This document shows, in pieces, positions 19,866-30,515 of a DNA stretch of 64,000 bases. The stretch is from Plantactinospora endophytica (GTDB lineage Bacteria > Actinomycetota > Actinomycetes > Mycobacteriales > Micromonosporaceae). The stretch lies in contig NZ_BONW01000046.1 in assembly GCF_016862915.1 (NCBI RefSeq), positions 124,001 to 188,000 of the forward strand. Direction: 5' to 3'. How positions within the stretch are numbered: the first letter of the stretch is position 1; the number at the start of each line of letters is the position of its first letter. Below the pieces are notes generated by a model. The model ran no database searches. It worked only from the letters and a program-made list of their open reading frames with translations, and had not been told where the DNA came from. The position numbers were made by a program, and so were the translations under genes.

Positions 19866-19930
19866 GAATACGCCAGCAGGGGCGCCAGCCGAGGTCGGCC
19901 GACGCCCCTTGCTACCGGGGAGCGGGGTGC

Positions 19931-20218
19931 TCAGTACCGGCTGACTCGGCGACGACGGCCGACTCCGGCCACCAGGGCCACGGCGACCGCAGCCAGTGCG
20001 ACCTGGATCAACAGTTCCATCCAGTCGATGCCGGCCGTCTCGGTCGCGATGCCGGCGGCCCGGGCGATGACCGTGCCGAGCAGCGCGGCACCGACACCGA
20101 TCAGCATCGTCAGCCAGATCGGCATGTCCTGGCGGCCCGGTACGACCAGACGGCCGAGGGCGCCGATGATGAGACCGACGATAAGCGCGGTGATGATACC
20201 CCAGACGGTGAGTTCCAC
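19931..20218 (-). CDS. GlsB/YeaQ/YmgE-family stress membrane protein
   Basis: 95-residue protein with three hydrophobic segments (VWGIITALIVGLIIGALGRLV, IWLTMLIGVGAALLGTVIA, LLIQVALAAVAVALVAGVG) and the transglycosylase-associated glycine pattern typical of the family. It is small, membrane-embedded and associated with envelope stress; molecular function is unknown. The start is GTG with a near-perfect AAGGAGG ribosome-binding site. Confidence 0.9.
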   Translation of the reverse strand: MELTVWGIITALIVGLIIGALGRLVVPGRQDMPIWLTMLIGVGAALLGTVIARAAGIATETAGIDWMELLIQVALAAVAVALVAGVGRRRRVSRY

Positions 20219-20261
20219 GGCCGTCCTCCTTCGGATCTGTCACACGTTGTTGTGGTGACTG

Positions 20262-20299
20262 CTAGGTTCCCGAAGGCTCGGAAGCTCAAACCGACCTAG
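20262..20299 (-). terminator. terminator hairpin overlapping the NUDIX stop
   Basis: CTAGGT (20262-20267) pairs with ACCTAG (20294-20299), with an inner TTCC..GGAA stem. The right arm contains the TAG stop of the NUDIX gene. It would end lepA-NUDIX transcription. Confidence 0.5.
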
Positions 20300-20885
20300 A
20301 TACGCAGACGTCGCGCCGCCTCCCGAACCGCCGCATCCATCGTGGCGAAGGCCAGCGGGGGCGGATCCACCAGGGAGAACCAGTTCAGCTCGGCAGACTC
20401 CGCCGGGTCGAGCACGATCTCCGGGTCGTCCAGGGTGGCCAGGAAGAAGTGGTCGAGCACCGGAAGAACCTCGTCCTGGAACTCGTAACTGCCGACGTAC
20501 ATACCGATGTGCTCGCCAAGGGTGATCGAGACGCCCAGTTCCTCCCGAGCCTCCCGTACCGCGGCCTCGGCCGGGTGCTCCCAGCCGTCACAGAAGCCAC
20601 CCGGGGTCTCCCAGCGGCCGATCATCGGCTCCGCCGCCCGGCGCAGTGCCAGGAAGCGCGGCTCCGGCTGGCCCGAGACCTGTCCCGGAGCGCGGTCCAG
20701 GAACTCACTCGGACCGCTGCCCGGGAGCTGGCTCGGAGTGCTGTCCAGGACGAAGAGCCCGACCGTGGGGCGGGCGTTGACGAATAGCTGGTAGCGGCAG
20801 CCGGCGCAGGTGGTCGGGGCCGGGCCGGGCAGCGGTGCCGCGCACCGGGGGCAGAAGGAGGCGCCGGGGCCGTACCCCCGGGGTG

Positions 20886-20889
<4 letters not shown>
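20296..20889 (-). CDS. NUDIX hydrolase with N-terminal zinc ribbon
   Basis: 197 residues. Two CxxC pairs (CPRC at 13-16, CAGC about 28-31) make a zinc ribbon of the kind seen in NADH pyrophosphatases. The NUDIX box follows the pattern G-x5-E-x7-REUxEExGU (starting [10 protein letters not shown] and ending REAREELGV). Substrate is unknown; ADP-ribose or NADH-type pyrophosphatase is a reasonable guess. A 25-residue Pro/Ser/Gly insert separates the ribbon from the catalytic core. The start GTG overlaps the lepA stop by 4 bases (GTGA), indicating coupled translation. Confidence 0.88.
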
Positions 20890-22766
<1,877 letters not shown>

Positions 22767-22907
22767 GGCGGTCCGTTCTGCTTGGCTGACGACGATGGGC
22801 TTTCTATGTTCCCATGCCGCCCGGGAGTGCCCGGCCGAGGCCGCCGGATCACCGCCGCGAGTTCCGTCACCACCCCGGGGCGGCCCGAGGTGGCGGCATT
22901 CCGCAGG

Positions 22908-22975
22908 CCCCGGGTGCCAGCACGCAAACGCCCCGGGTGCCAGCACGCAAACGCCCCGATGTCAGCATCCGCACG
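22908..22975. repeat. three-copy 23-bp tandem repeat
   Basis: Two identical 23-bp units (22908-22930, 22931-22953), each beginning CCCCGGGTGCCAGCACG, then a diverged third. They lie in the divergent spacer between lepA and the kinase-like gene. Confidence 0.8.
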
Positions 22976-23086
22976 CGCCGGGTCGCGGGCACGCGTACGT
23001 CCAGGTCGGCGACGGACCGGCCGACGCGGCCGGCGGCGCGGCGGCGAAATCCCGGCGACATGGCCGGACCAGGGCAGACTTGGGAC

Positions 23087-24070
23087 ATGGCCGCCATCTC
23101 GGTACCGCCCCGACCGTACGACGCGACGGCCGTACGCCCGGGCTGGGCCGATCTGCCCGCCGACCTGCGGGCCGCGATCGGCGCCCGGCTCGGTGCCCGG
23201 GTCAACTGGGCGAGCACCGCCGGCGGCGGGTTCACCCGGGGCTTCGCCGGGGTGTTGCAGACGGTGGCCGGGGACCGGGTCTTCGTCAAGGCCGCCTCGC
23301 TGGTCGACCAGCGACACCTGAGCGACTGGTACGCCCGGGAGGCGGCGATCACCGCCGTGCTGCCGGCCGGGCTCGCCGTCGCCCGCCCCCGCTGGACGCT
23401 CACCGCCGCCGGGTACCACGTGATCTGCCTGGACGCCATCGACGGCCGGATGCCCGGGCTGCCCTGGCTGGCGGGCGAACTGACGGCGACGTTGACCGCG
23501 TACGCGACCGTCGCGGCGGCGCTCCGGGAGCCGCCGGCGGAGTTGGTCGCGCTGGGCGTACCCCGGCTCGCCGATCTTGCCCGGGCGGACCTGGCCTGGT
23601 GGGCCGAGCTGGTCACCGGCCGCGAGACCCTGCCGGACATGCCGGCGGTGGCCCGGCACCGGCTGCCCGAGCTGGCCGCGCTGGAGGCCCGGCTTCCCGG
23701 GTACGTCGACCGCCCGTCGATGATCCACGGAGACCTGCGGGTGGACAACGTGCTGCTGGACCCGGCCGGCGCCGCCTGGCTCTGCGACTGGACGTGGCTG
23801 TGTTACGGGGCGCCCTGGTTCGACCTCGCCGGCCTGCTCGTCACCGCGTACGCCAGCGGGCTGGACGCCGACGAGCTGTTCCACACCCATCCGGCGGCGT
23901 ACGACGCCCCGGCCGACGGGCTTGACGCCGCCCTCGCCGCACTCTCCGGATACTGGCTCGTACGCGCCGCCGCCGGCCCGGGCACCGCCTCCCCGCACAT
24001 CCGGGCGCACCAGCGCTGGAGCGGGGAGACCGCGCTGACCTGGCTGGCCGAGCGGCAGGGATGGCAATGA
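23087..24070 (+). CDS. aminoglycoside-phosphotransferase-like kinase
   Basis: 327-residue APH/choline-kinase-fold protein. The Brenner motif HGDLRVDN (about 214-221) holds the catalytic Asp and Asn, and CDWTWLCYGAPWFDLAGLL (from about 233) holds the metal-binding Asp. A Lys for ATP is in RVFVKAA (about 64-70). It could phosphorylate a small molecule or macrolide/aminoglycoside, but nothing nearby supports resistance. Start ATG 23087 is uncertain; ATG 23060 in the same frame would add nine residues. Confidence 0.82.
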   Translation: MAAISVPPRPYDATAVRPGWADLPADLRAAIGARLGARVNWASTAGGGFTRGFAGVLQTVAGDRVFVKAASLVDQRHLSDWYAREAAITAVLPAGLAVARPRWTLTAAGYHVICLDAIDGRMPGLPWLAGELTATLTAYATVAAALREPPAELVALGVPRLADLARADLAWWAELVTGRETLPDMPAVARHRLPELAALEARLPGYVDRPSMIHGDLRVDNVLLDPAGAAWLCDWTWLCYGAPWFDLAGLLVTAYASGLDADELFHTHPAAYDAPADGLDAALAALSGYWLVRAAAGPGTASPHIRAHQRWSGETALTWLAERQGWQ

Positions 24071-24076
24071 GCTGTT

Positions 24077-24106
24077 TTGGCCCCGGCGGGGCCTACCTGG
24101 TAACGT
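24077..24106 (+). promoter_or_regulatory. rpsT promoter
   Basis: TTGGCC (24077-24082), 18-bp spacer, TAACGT (24101-24106). Expected transcription start is near 24113, just before a 5'-leader hairpin. Confidence 0.55.
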
Positions 24107-24113
24107 GGCTCTT

Positions 24114-24161
24114 CGCGCGTGCCGACGCGGCTGCACTTTGCTGTGCGTCGTCGCCCGCGCG
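24114..24161 (+). promoter_or_regulatory. rpsT 5'-leader hairpin
   Basis: CGCGCG (24114-24119) pairs with CGCGCG (24156-24161), with inner GACG/CGTC pairs. The hairpin would form at the very 5' end of a roughly 90-base leader. A role in S20 autoregulation or mRNA stability is only inference. Confidence 0.45.
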
Positions 24162-24203
24162 TCAAGGCAAACGTAACCCTAGCTACCAGGACGAGGCTGT
24201 CGC

Positions 24204-24470
24204 GTGGCGAACATCAAGTCCCAGATCAAGCGCAACCGGCAGAACGAGAAGCGCCGGCTGCGTAACAAGTCGGTCAAGTCGTCGCTGAAGACCGCCATTC
24301 GCAAGTTCCACGAGGCGACCGAAAGCGGAGACAGCGCCAAGGCGACCGAGCTCATGCGGGACGCCTCGCGGAAGCTTGACAAGGCGGTCAGCAAGGGCGT
24401 GATCCACCAGAACCAGGCGGCGAACCGCAAGTCGGCCATCGCCAAGCGGCTGGAGTCGCTCTCCGCCTGA
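24204..24470 (+). CDS. rpsT: 30S ribosomal protein S20
   Basis: 88-residue S20, a helical bundle bound to 16S rRNA. The start ([23 protein letters not shown]) is typical, with GTG as start codon. It has its own promoter, a structured leader and a strong terminator, and lies between the kinase-like gene and convergent holA cluster as in other actinomycetes. Confidence 0.97.
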   Translation: MANIKSQIKRNRQNEKRRLRNKSVKSSLKTAIRKFHEATESGDSAKATELMRDASRKLDKAVSKGVIHQNQAANRKSAIAKRLESLSA

Positions 24471-24490
24471 CGGCGGAGCACCACACACCT

Positions 24491-24532
24491 CACGTGTGGC
24501 CCCCGAGCCGGCCGGCTCGGGGGCCACACGTG
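24491..24532. terminator. rpsT terminator, perfect 21-bp palindrome arms
   Basis: Two perfectly complementary 21-base arms (24491-24511 and 24512-24532, beginning CACGTGTGGCCCC), followed by TTTG. It starts 21 bp after the rpsT stop. This is the strongest hairpin in the window. Confidence 0.93.
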
Positions 24533-24639
24533 TTTGCCTACCTGTGGCGGCGCTGGTAGCTGCTCACGTGCAGCGGCCCCGGGCCGAATGTCCCGGGCCG
24601 CATCCTGGCTCGGCCGGGCCACTGGCTGGTACTGGTCGT

Positions 24640-24775
24640 CTGTGGCGGCTTGTCTGTGGCGGCGCCGGGTTACCTGTAGCGGCGCCGGTTCACTTGTAAC
24701 GGCCTGTTTGCGGCGGCGCCGGATTACTTGTAGCGGCTCGTTCGGTAGCGGCGTCGGGTTACTTGTAGCGGCGCC
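24640..24775. repeat. mosaic of 20-35-bp repeats
   Basis: The words TTGTAGCGGCGCCGG and GGTTACTTGTAGCGGC recur at least five times with insertions. The repeat runs into the 3' end of the adjacent minus-strand gene and supplies its last codons (ending SARRRYK). Confidence 0.65.
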
Positions 24776-25526
24776 GGGCCGACTGTCGGCTGGTGTCGAT
24801 CGGGTCCTGCCGGGACAGCCAGCGCCGGACCGGTCGCTGGTCCAGTCGTTCGGCCAGGCCACTGTTCCGGGCTCGACCGACCGGGGCGGCGGACGACGAA
24901 GATGCCGTTCGGGCCTGCGGCAGTCCCGTCGGCGGTCGGGCGGTCTCCTGCCCCGGTCCGCCGCCGTCCGCCCGTTCCGGACCGGCCGGGTCGACACGCG
25001 GTCGACGCCGCCCGCCGAGTTCCAGTCGCGCCCGGACCACGGCCGTCATGCTGAACGGGCGGGCGACCGGCAGGAACCGGATCGGCAGCCGCTGCCCCGC
25101 CGGCCGGGAGGGCGCGTTGCCGGATTCGGAGGTGTCGGGTCCGGGTGCGGACAGCCGCTCGGTCGGCCCGGGCTGCCCCGGCTGCGCCAGTGATCGCTTG
25201 GGGACGCTGGCCCGCCCGATCGCCGGCTGGATCTCCCGACGGAACCGTTCCCGTTCCTGGGCGGGCACCCGGGCCGCCGACCGCAGCACTGCGGCGGCCA
25301 CCACGTCGTTGATCTTCACCATGACCGCGACGGCCGCCGGCAGCACGAACACGCCCCACCAGTGCACCAGTTCGGCCAGCGCGAGCAGCAGCCCGAGGGC
25401 CACGGTGCCCTCGAAGAAGACGAAGCACAGCATCCCACCCGGATCGACGTGCCGAAGCCGGAGCACCCGGGCGTACAGCGGTCGCAGCCGCTCCTCGTCC
25501 GCCGGCATCGCCGTCGCCACGGTCAT
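24759..25526 (-). CDS. hypothetical two-pass membrane protein beside holA
   Basis: 255 residues. Two hydrophobic segments lie at about 34-50 (LCFVFFEGTVALGLLLALAE) and 53-72 (WWGVFVLPAAVAVMVKIND), followed by a long Arg/Pro/Ser-rich, probably disordered cytoplasmic tail. The start ATG overlaps the holA stop (ATGA), so the two are co-translated. I do not recognise a family beyond 'actinobacterial membrane protein next to holA'. The last residues are encoded by the downstream repeat, so the C-terminus probably varies between strains. Confidence 0.72.
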   Translation of the reverse strand: MTVATAMPADEERLRPLYARVLRLRHVDPGGMLCFVFFEGTVALGLLLALAELVHWWGVFVLPAAVAVMVKINDVVAAAVLRSAARVPAQERERFRREIQPAIGRASVPKRSLAQPGQPGPTERLSAPGPDTSESGNAPSRPAGQRLPIRFLPVARPFSMTAVVRARLELGGRRRPRVDPAGPERADGGGPGQETARPPTGLPQARTASSSSAAPVGRARNSGLAERLDQRPVRRWLSRQDPIDTSRQSARRRYK

Positions 25527-26497
25527 CGTGATGCGCTCGCCCTGCGGGCCGCCGCGACGGCGACCACGGCACGTTCCAGGGCGTAGCCCCGATCGTCGGA
25601 CCCGCCCTTGACGGCGGCGTTGCACTCGGCGGCGGCGTACATGGCGTCGGCCAGCCCCTCCGGGGTCCAACCCCGGCCGACCCGCTGCGCCTTCTCGATC
25701 TTCCAGGGCGGCATGCCGAGGCTGCTCGCCAACTGGTACGCACTGCCCCGGCCCGCCGAGCTGACCCGGGCGATCGTCCGGACCCCGTCGGCGATCGCGT
25801 CGGCGATCGGGACCGGATCCACCCCGACGTGCAGCGCCCAGCGCAGCGCCTCCAGCGCGCCGGGGACGTCGCCGGCCATCGCCGCGTCGGCGACCGTGAA
25901 GCCGCTGACCTCGGCCCGCCCCCGGTAGTACCGGGCAACCGTGTCGACGCCGATCCGCCCGTCGGTGTCGGCCAGCAACTGGGAGCAGGCGGAGGCGAGT
26001 TCCCGCAGGTCGTTGCCGACCGCCGCGATCAACGCCTCGGCCGCGTCGTCGGTGCACCGGCCGCCGCCGCGCCGGATCTCGTCCCGGACGAAGGCGACCC
26101 GATCCCGGTGGCCCTTCAGCTTCGCCGCCGGGACGACCTCCGCGCCGGCCGCCCGCAGCCCGTCGGCGAAGGCCTTGCCCTTGGCCGCGCCGAGGTGCGC
26201 GACCACGAGCTGCACCTCCGGGTCGGGATTCTTGGCGTACGCCAACAGCGCGGCCGCCAGGTCCTTCTTGGCATCCTGTCCAGCCCGGACGATCAGCACC
26301 CGCCGACCGCCGAACAGGGACGGTCCGAGCAGTTCGGCGATCTCCCCCGCCCCCAGTGTGCCCGCCTCGTGGTCGTGTACGTCGACGTCCGGGTCGGCGG
26401 CTCTGGCCGCGTCGACCACTGCGGCGACCGCCCGGGTGGCGAGCAGTTCTTCGTCACCGAGCACGAGTACGACGGGGGCGAGGCTAGCGGGGGTCAC
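25523..26497 (-). CDS. holA: DNA polymerase III delta subunit
   Basis: 324-residue clamp-loader delta subunit that opens the beta clamp. The AAA+-like N-terminus (VVLVLGDEELLATRAV), the conserved middle GNDLRELASACSQLL and the C-terminal helical domain (AAAECNAAVKGG) fit the family. Start GTG 26497. The spacer to comEC (26498-26692) is locally less GC-rich (ACATTTATCTTAACC) and probably carries the promoter; no gene is seen there. Confidence 0.92.
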   Translation of the reverse strand: MTPASLAPVVLVLGDEELLATRAVAAVVDAARAADPDVDVHDHEAGTLGAGEIAELLGPSLFGGRRVLIVRAGQDAKKDLAAALLAYAKNPDPEVQLVVAHLGAAKGKAFADGLRAAGAEVVPAAKLKGHRDRVAFVRDEIRRGGGRCTDDAAEALIAAVGNDLRELASACSQLLADTDGRIGVDTVARYYRGRAEVSGFTVADAAMAGDVPGALEALRWALHVGVDPVPIADAIADGVRTIARVSSAGRGSAYQLASSLGMPPWKIEKAQRVGRGWTPEGLADAMYAAAECNAAVKGGSDDRGYALERAVVAVAAARRASASR

Positions 26498-26692
26498 GAG
26501 GTCATCGTCGCACGTGGCGTGCGTCCATCGGGCCTGGTCACCCGGCTCGCTGCGACTGACCCCGCACTTAGCGCAAATCCAGACATTTATCTTAACCCTG
26601 GCATTCTTCGCCAGCGGGTCCGGTGCGCGATCGAAGCTTACCGCCGCATACGCCTGCCGAAGCGCTACGACGCGGCTCGCTGCCGGACAGAC

Positions 26693-29434
26693 TCACCGGC
26701 TGGCCGGATCGCCCGGATCGAGACCCCGGACCGGCACCGCCAGCTCGCCATCCCTCTCCCCGCCACCCTTCTCCCCGGCACGGTTCTTCCCGATCACTGC
26801 CAGGTCTCCGTCCCGGTCGGTCCGCAGTACCCGGGCACCGGCCCGGGACAGCCGGTCCAGCACGCCGGGATGCGGGTGGCCGTACCCGTTGTCGACACCG
26901 ACCGGCACCAGCACCACCGCCGGGCGTACGGCGTCGAGGAACGCCGGCTCCTGGTACGCCGAGCCGTGGTGAGCGAGTTTCAGCACGTCCGCCCGAAGCG
27001 TGTCGACCGGCACGCGGTCCAGCAACGCCTGCTGCTCCTCGGTCTCGGCGTCGCCGGTGAGCAGGATGCTGACGGCGTGCAGCTCGGCGCGGAGGACCAG
27101 CGAGTTGTTGTTCGGATCCGACCGGGTGCCCCGGATCGGGTGCGGCGGTCCGAGCAGGGTGAGCCTCAGCGGACCGGCGGTGTAGGTCCAGCCGACACCG
27201 GCCGTGCCGACCGGGGTGCCGTGCGCCGCGCTGGCGCGGGCGACGGTGGCACGGCCCTCGGCCGGCTCCAGCCACTGCGGAACCACCACCGCGTCCACCC
27301 GCCGGCCCCGGAAGACACCGTCCACCCCGTCCACATGATCGGCGTGATAGTGGCTCACCAGCAGCAGCGACACCGCCCGTACGCCGAGCCGGCGCAGGCA
27401 ACGGTCCACCGCGCCGGGGTCCGGGCCGGCGTCCACCACCACCGCCCGGCCGGCTCCGGCGGGCAGCACCAGGGTGTCCCCCTGACCGACCGCGCAGGCG
27501 GCGACCACCCAGCCGGTCGGAGGCCAGCCGGTCGCGACCAGCCGCACCGGGAGCGCGCCGACCACCCCGGCAGCCGTGACCACCGCGACGAGCCGACGCA
27601 CCAGCGGCCGGCGGATGGCGACCAGCAGGACGACGGTCAACGCACCGAGCAGCAGCCCACCGGCCACCCCGTCCAGCCACGGCAGCGTCCCGGCGGGCAG
27701 GCGCGCGCCGTACCGCGCGACCAGGACCAGCCACCATGCGGGCCATCCGCCGAGCCAGGCGACGCCTTCCGCACCGGCCGGCCAGACCGGTGACAGCACC
27801 GCTGCCGTCACGCCGAGCACCGTGGCGGGCGCGACCGCCGGCACCGCGAGGAGGTTGGCGGGTACGGCCACCAAACTGATCGTGCCGGAGAGCCCGGCCA
27901 CCACCGGCGCGCAGGCGAGTTGTGCCGCCGCCGGGATGGCCAGCGCCTCCGCCGCACCGGCCGGTACGCCCCGGCGGCGCAGCCCGTCCCGCCAGCGTGG
28001 AGCCAGCAGCAGGAGACCACCGGTGGCAAGTACGGAGAGTGCGAACCCCGGGTCGCCGGCCAGTTCCGGGTCGACCACGACCAGTAGCGTGACCGCACCG
28101 GCCAGCGCCGGCAGGGCGGCCCGGGGTCGCCCGACGGCCAGCGCCAGCAGACCGATGGCGCCCATCGTGCCGGCCCGGACGACACTCGGCGACGGCCGGG
28201 CCAGGATGACGAAACCGACCAACGCGACTCCACAGAGGACGGCGGCGGCCCATGGCCCGGCCCTGGCCCAGCGGGCCAGCAACAGCACCAGGCCCACGAC
28301 TATCGCCACGTTGGAGCCGGATACCGCGGTCAGATGGGTCATGCCGGTGGTCAGGAAGTCCTGCTCGACCGCCGGCTCCAGCCGGCTGGTGTCCCCCACC
28401 ACCAGCCCTGGCAGCAGGCCGCCGGGCTCGGCCGGCAGTGGAGCACAGGCCCGCTGCAACCCCGCCCGCAACGAACCGGCCGCCCGCTGTACCCAGGACG
28501 GGGCGCCGCGCAGTTGGGGTGGGGTGTTGACCGTCAGGACGGCGGCGGTCAGGTCTCCACCGCGCGGCGCCGCCAGCCGGCCGGTCGTGACGACCCGCTG
28601 ACCGGGCAACAGCCCTCGCCAGTCCGGGGCGGTGGCCAGCACCAGGATCCGGGCCGGCACGCTGACCCTGCTCTCCTCCTCCTCGGCCAGCCACACCAAC
28701 CGGGTCGGCAGCAGATACATCGTCGGCCGGCCGGCGGCACCGCCGATCGACCGTGGATCGTCCCGGACCACCAACTCGACGGTGACCCGGGCCCGCGCCT
28801 CGGCCAACTGGCTGACCGGCGCGGCGTCCCGTACGCCCGATCGGGCGGCCGTAGCCACGCTGCCGCAGACCACACCGAGCAGTACGGTGACCACCACCCA
28901 GCCGTGCCGGTCCAGTACGGCGGATGCCCCACGAGCCATCCGGCGGGCGAAGAGTGGTGCGGCGGACGCCCCGCGAGCGATCCGGCAGGCGGGACCTGAT
29001 GCGGCAGGTGCCGCGCGAACCATCCGGTAGCCGAGGATCGGCACGGCGCCGCCGGCCAGCACCGCCATCAGCACCGTCGGACCCGTACCGAGCAGCAGCC
29101 CGGCCAGTGCCGAGAGCCAGGCGCCCACCGCCAGCCCGGCCAGCCGCAGATCGGGCAACCGCCGTTCGGACGGCTCCCGATCGGACGGCTCTCGATCGGA
29201 TGGCTCTCGATCGGATGGCTCTCGATCGGATGGACGCTGGTCAGGCGGGTTTCGATCGGGTGGACGCTGGTCGGACAGCTCTCGATCGGGTGGACGCTGG
29301 TCGGACGGGTCCCGCTGGGGTGGACGCTGGTGGAGGGGGTGCTGGTCGGATGGGTGCGGGTCGGATGGGTGGTGATCAGGCGGCTGGAGGTCGGAGGGGT
29401 GTCGCTCCGAGGAACGCCGCGTCCATGCCGTCAC
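26693..29434 (-). CDS. comEC: ComEC/Rec2-family competence membrane protein
   Basis: 913 residues. After an unusual N-terminal repeat region (about residues 8-90) come the ComEC membrane core with many hydrophobic segments, including the HLTAVSGSNVAIV motif, and a C-terminal metallo-beta-lactamase domain with HYHADHVDGVDG and SDPNNNSLVL. ComEC forms the DNA-uptake channel in naturally competent bacteria; function in actinomycetes is unproven. GTG start overlaps the comEA stop (GTGA). Odd: the first 90 residues are a five-residue repeat (PSDRE/PPDQR) encoded by a 15-bp minisatellite, ahead of the first membrane segment and so presumably cytoplasmic. Confidence 0.92.
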   Translation of the reverse strand: MTAWTRRSSERHPSDLQPPDHHPSDPHPSDQHPLHQRPPQRDPSDQRPPDRELSDQRPPDRNPPDQRPSDREPSDREPSDREPSDREPSERRLPDLRLAGLAVGAWLSALAGLLLGTGPTVLMAVLAGGAVPILGYRMVRAAPAASGPACRIARGASAAPLFARRMARGASAVLDRHGWVVVTVLLGVVCGSVATAARSGVRDAAPVSQLAEARARVTVELVVRDDPRSIGGAAGRPTMYLLPTRLVWLAEEEESRVSVPARILVLATAPDWRGLLPGQRVVTTGRLAAPRGGDLTAAVLTVNTPPQLRGAPSWVQRAAGSLRAGLQRACAPLPAEPGGLLPGLVVGDTSRLEPAVEQDFLTTGMTHLTAVSGSNVAIVVGLVLLLARWARAGPWAAAVLCGVALVGFVILARPSPSVVRAGTMGAIGLLALAVGRPRAALPALAGAVTLLVVVDPELAGDPGFALSVLATGGLLLLAPRWRDGLRRRGVPAGAAEALAIPAAAQLACAPVVAGLSGTISLVAVPANLLAVPAVAPATVLGVTAAVLSPVWPAGAEGVAWLGGWPAWWLVLVARYGARLPAGTLPWLDGVAGGLLLGALTVVLLVAIRRPLVRRLVAVVTAAGVVGALPVRLVATGWPPTGWVVAACAVGQGDTLVLPAGAGRAVVVDAGPDPGAVDRCLRRLGVRAVSLLLVSHYHADHVDGVDGVFRGRRVDAVVVPQWLEPAEGRATVARASAAHGTPVGTAGVGWTYTAGPLRLTLLGPPHPIRGTRSDPNNNSLVLRAELHAVSILLTGDAETEEQQALLDRVPVDTLRADVLKLAHHGSAYQEPAFLDAVRPAVVLVPVGVDNGYGHPHPGVLDRLSRAGARVLRTDRDGDLAVIGKNRAGEKGGGERDGELAVPVRGLDPGDPASR
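29171..29410. repeat. 16-unit 15-bp minisatellite inside comEC
   Basis: Sixteen consecutive 15-bp units from 29171 to 29410. Two unit types alternate (CGGCTCTCGATCGGA-like and TGGACGCTGGTCGGA-like). In the comEC frame they encode five-residue repeats such as PSDRE and PPDQR. Confidence 0.9.
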
Positions 29435-30318
29435 ACCGTCACCAGGTCCTTCAGGTCCTCGTAACGGGCGTCGCCGATGCCGGTGACCTGGCGCAGGTCG
29501 GCCACGGATCGGAAGCCGCCGTGCTCGTCCCGGTGCGCGACGATGCGCTGGGCGAGCACCGGACCCACTCCGGGAAGGGCGTCGAGTTGCGCCACGGTGG
29601 CGGTGTTGAGGTTGACCTTCCCGCCGCCCGCCGGTGCGCCACCGGCCGCCGCAGACGCTCCGGCCGGCCCGGCTCCCGGTGGTGCCGTCACCCCGACCAG
29701 GATCAGTTCGCCGTCGGTCACCTTGCGGGCGAGGTTGAGCAGGGCCACGTCGACGCCGGGCAGCGCGCCACCGGCGGATTCGAGGGCGTCGGCCACCCGC
29801 GCACCGGCGGGCAGGCGTACCAGACCGGGGCGGCGTACCTTGCCGGCCACCGCGACCACCACCTCGGCCGTGCCGACCGCAGGGCCTGATCCCGACGGGG
29901 TGGGCGCGAGCACGGGTGTCGAGACGGGCGGGGACGCGACCGGCTCGGTTCGGGGGCGGGACAGCCAGGCCCAGCCCGCCGCGCCGAGCACCACCACCGC
30001 GGCCACCACGGCGATCGCCTTCACACCACGCCGGCCGGGGTCGAAGGCACCCGGCCCGGCGAGCCGACCTGACTCCGTCGACACGTCGGTGGCCGGATCG
30101 GGCGCGTCGGCGGACAGATCCGGGGCGACCCCGGCCGGATCTGACGCGCCCCTACCCGGATCCGGCACGACCCTGGCCGGATCCGGCGCGGCCGTGCCGA
30201 AGACCGGGACGGTGCCAGCGCTGACGAGGTCGGCCGGCTGCTGCCCGGCCAGCGCGGCAGGTCCGCCGAGCAGCCGGGAGAGCCGTTGCCGTACCAGTGT
30301 TTCGTCGTCGTCGGACAC
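29431..30318 (-). CDS. comEA: ComEA-family DNA-binding protein
   Basis: 295 residues. A polar, Pro/Asp-rich N-terminus with its own repeats (about residues 45-95, PDPxRxxxDPAG), one membrane segment (IAVVAAVVVLGAAGWAWL), an SLBB domain (VVVAVAGKVRRPGLVRLPAG) and a C-terminal helix-hairpin-helix pair (VNLNTATVAQLDALPGVGPVLAQRI). It would tether DNA at the outer face for ComEC. Start GTG 30318 (SDDDETLVRQRL) is chosen; the frame is open to 30414 but the extension does not look like protein. Confidence 0.88.
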   Translation of the reverse strand: MSDDDETLVRQRLSRLLGGPAALAGQQPADLVSAGTVPVFGTAAPDPARVVPDPGRGASDPAGVAPDLSADAPDPATDVSTESGRLAGPGAFDPGRRGVKAIAVVAAVVVLGAAGWAWLSRPRTEPVASPPVSTPVLAPTPSGSGPAVGTAEVVVAVAGKVRRPGLVRLPAGARVADALESAGGALPGVDVALLNLARKVTDGELILVGVTAPPGAGPAGASAAAGGAPAGGGKVNLNTATVAQLDALPGVGPVLAQRIVAHRDEHGGFRSVADLRQVTGIGDARYEDLKDLVTV

Positions 30319-30470
30319 CTGGCGAAGGTAGGCATCGGCCGACCCTCCGCGACTGTCGAGCACGGCCGGCTGTGCACAACCAACACCACCGTGGACAACG
30401 CCCTGATCATGCAAAAGTGTGCTAGCGGGCCGCGTACCAGGATGTTCTTCCGGTGGTCAGGCCCATGCCC

Positions 30471-30510
30471 CCGGGTCGCCGGCCGGCGGGCGTGCCGGCC
30501 GGCGACCCGG
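30471..30510 (-). terminator. terminator after the alginate-lyase-like gene
   Basis: Perfect 17-bp arms (CCGGGTCGCCGGCCGGC and its complement, 30471-30487 and 30494-30510) with a six-base loop, beginning six bases past the stop codon. Confidence 0.9.
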
Positions 30511-30515
30511 ACGGG

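Noticed and set aside
23087-24070. Aminoglycoside resistance gene
   Set aside because: It has the kinase fold but no resistance context, and such proteins are commonly housekeeping kinases; called only as APH-like.
29171-29410. Possible origin-like iterons
   Set aside because: The 15-bp units are in frame inside comEC and encode its N-terminus; no dnaA-box pattern is seen.
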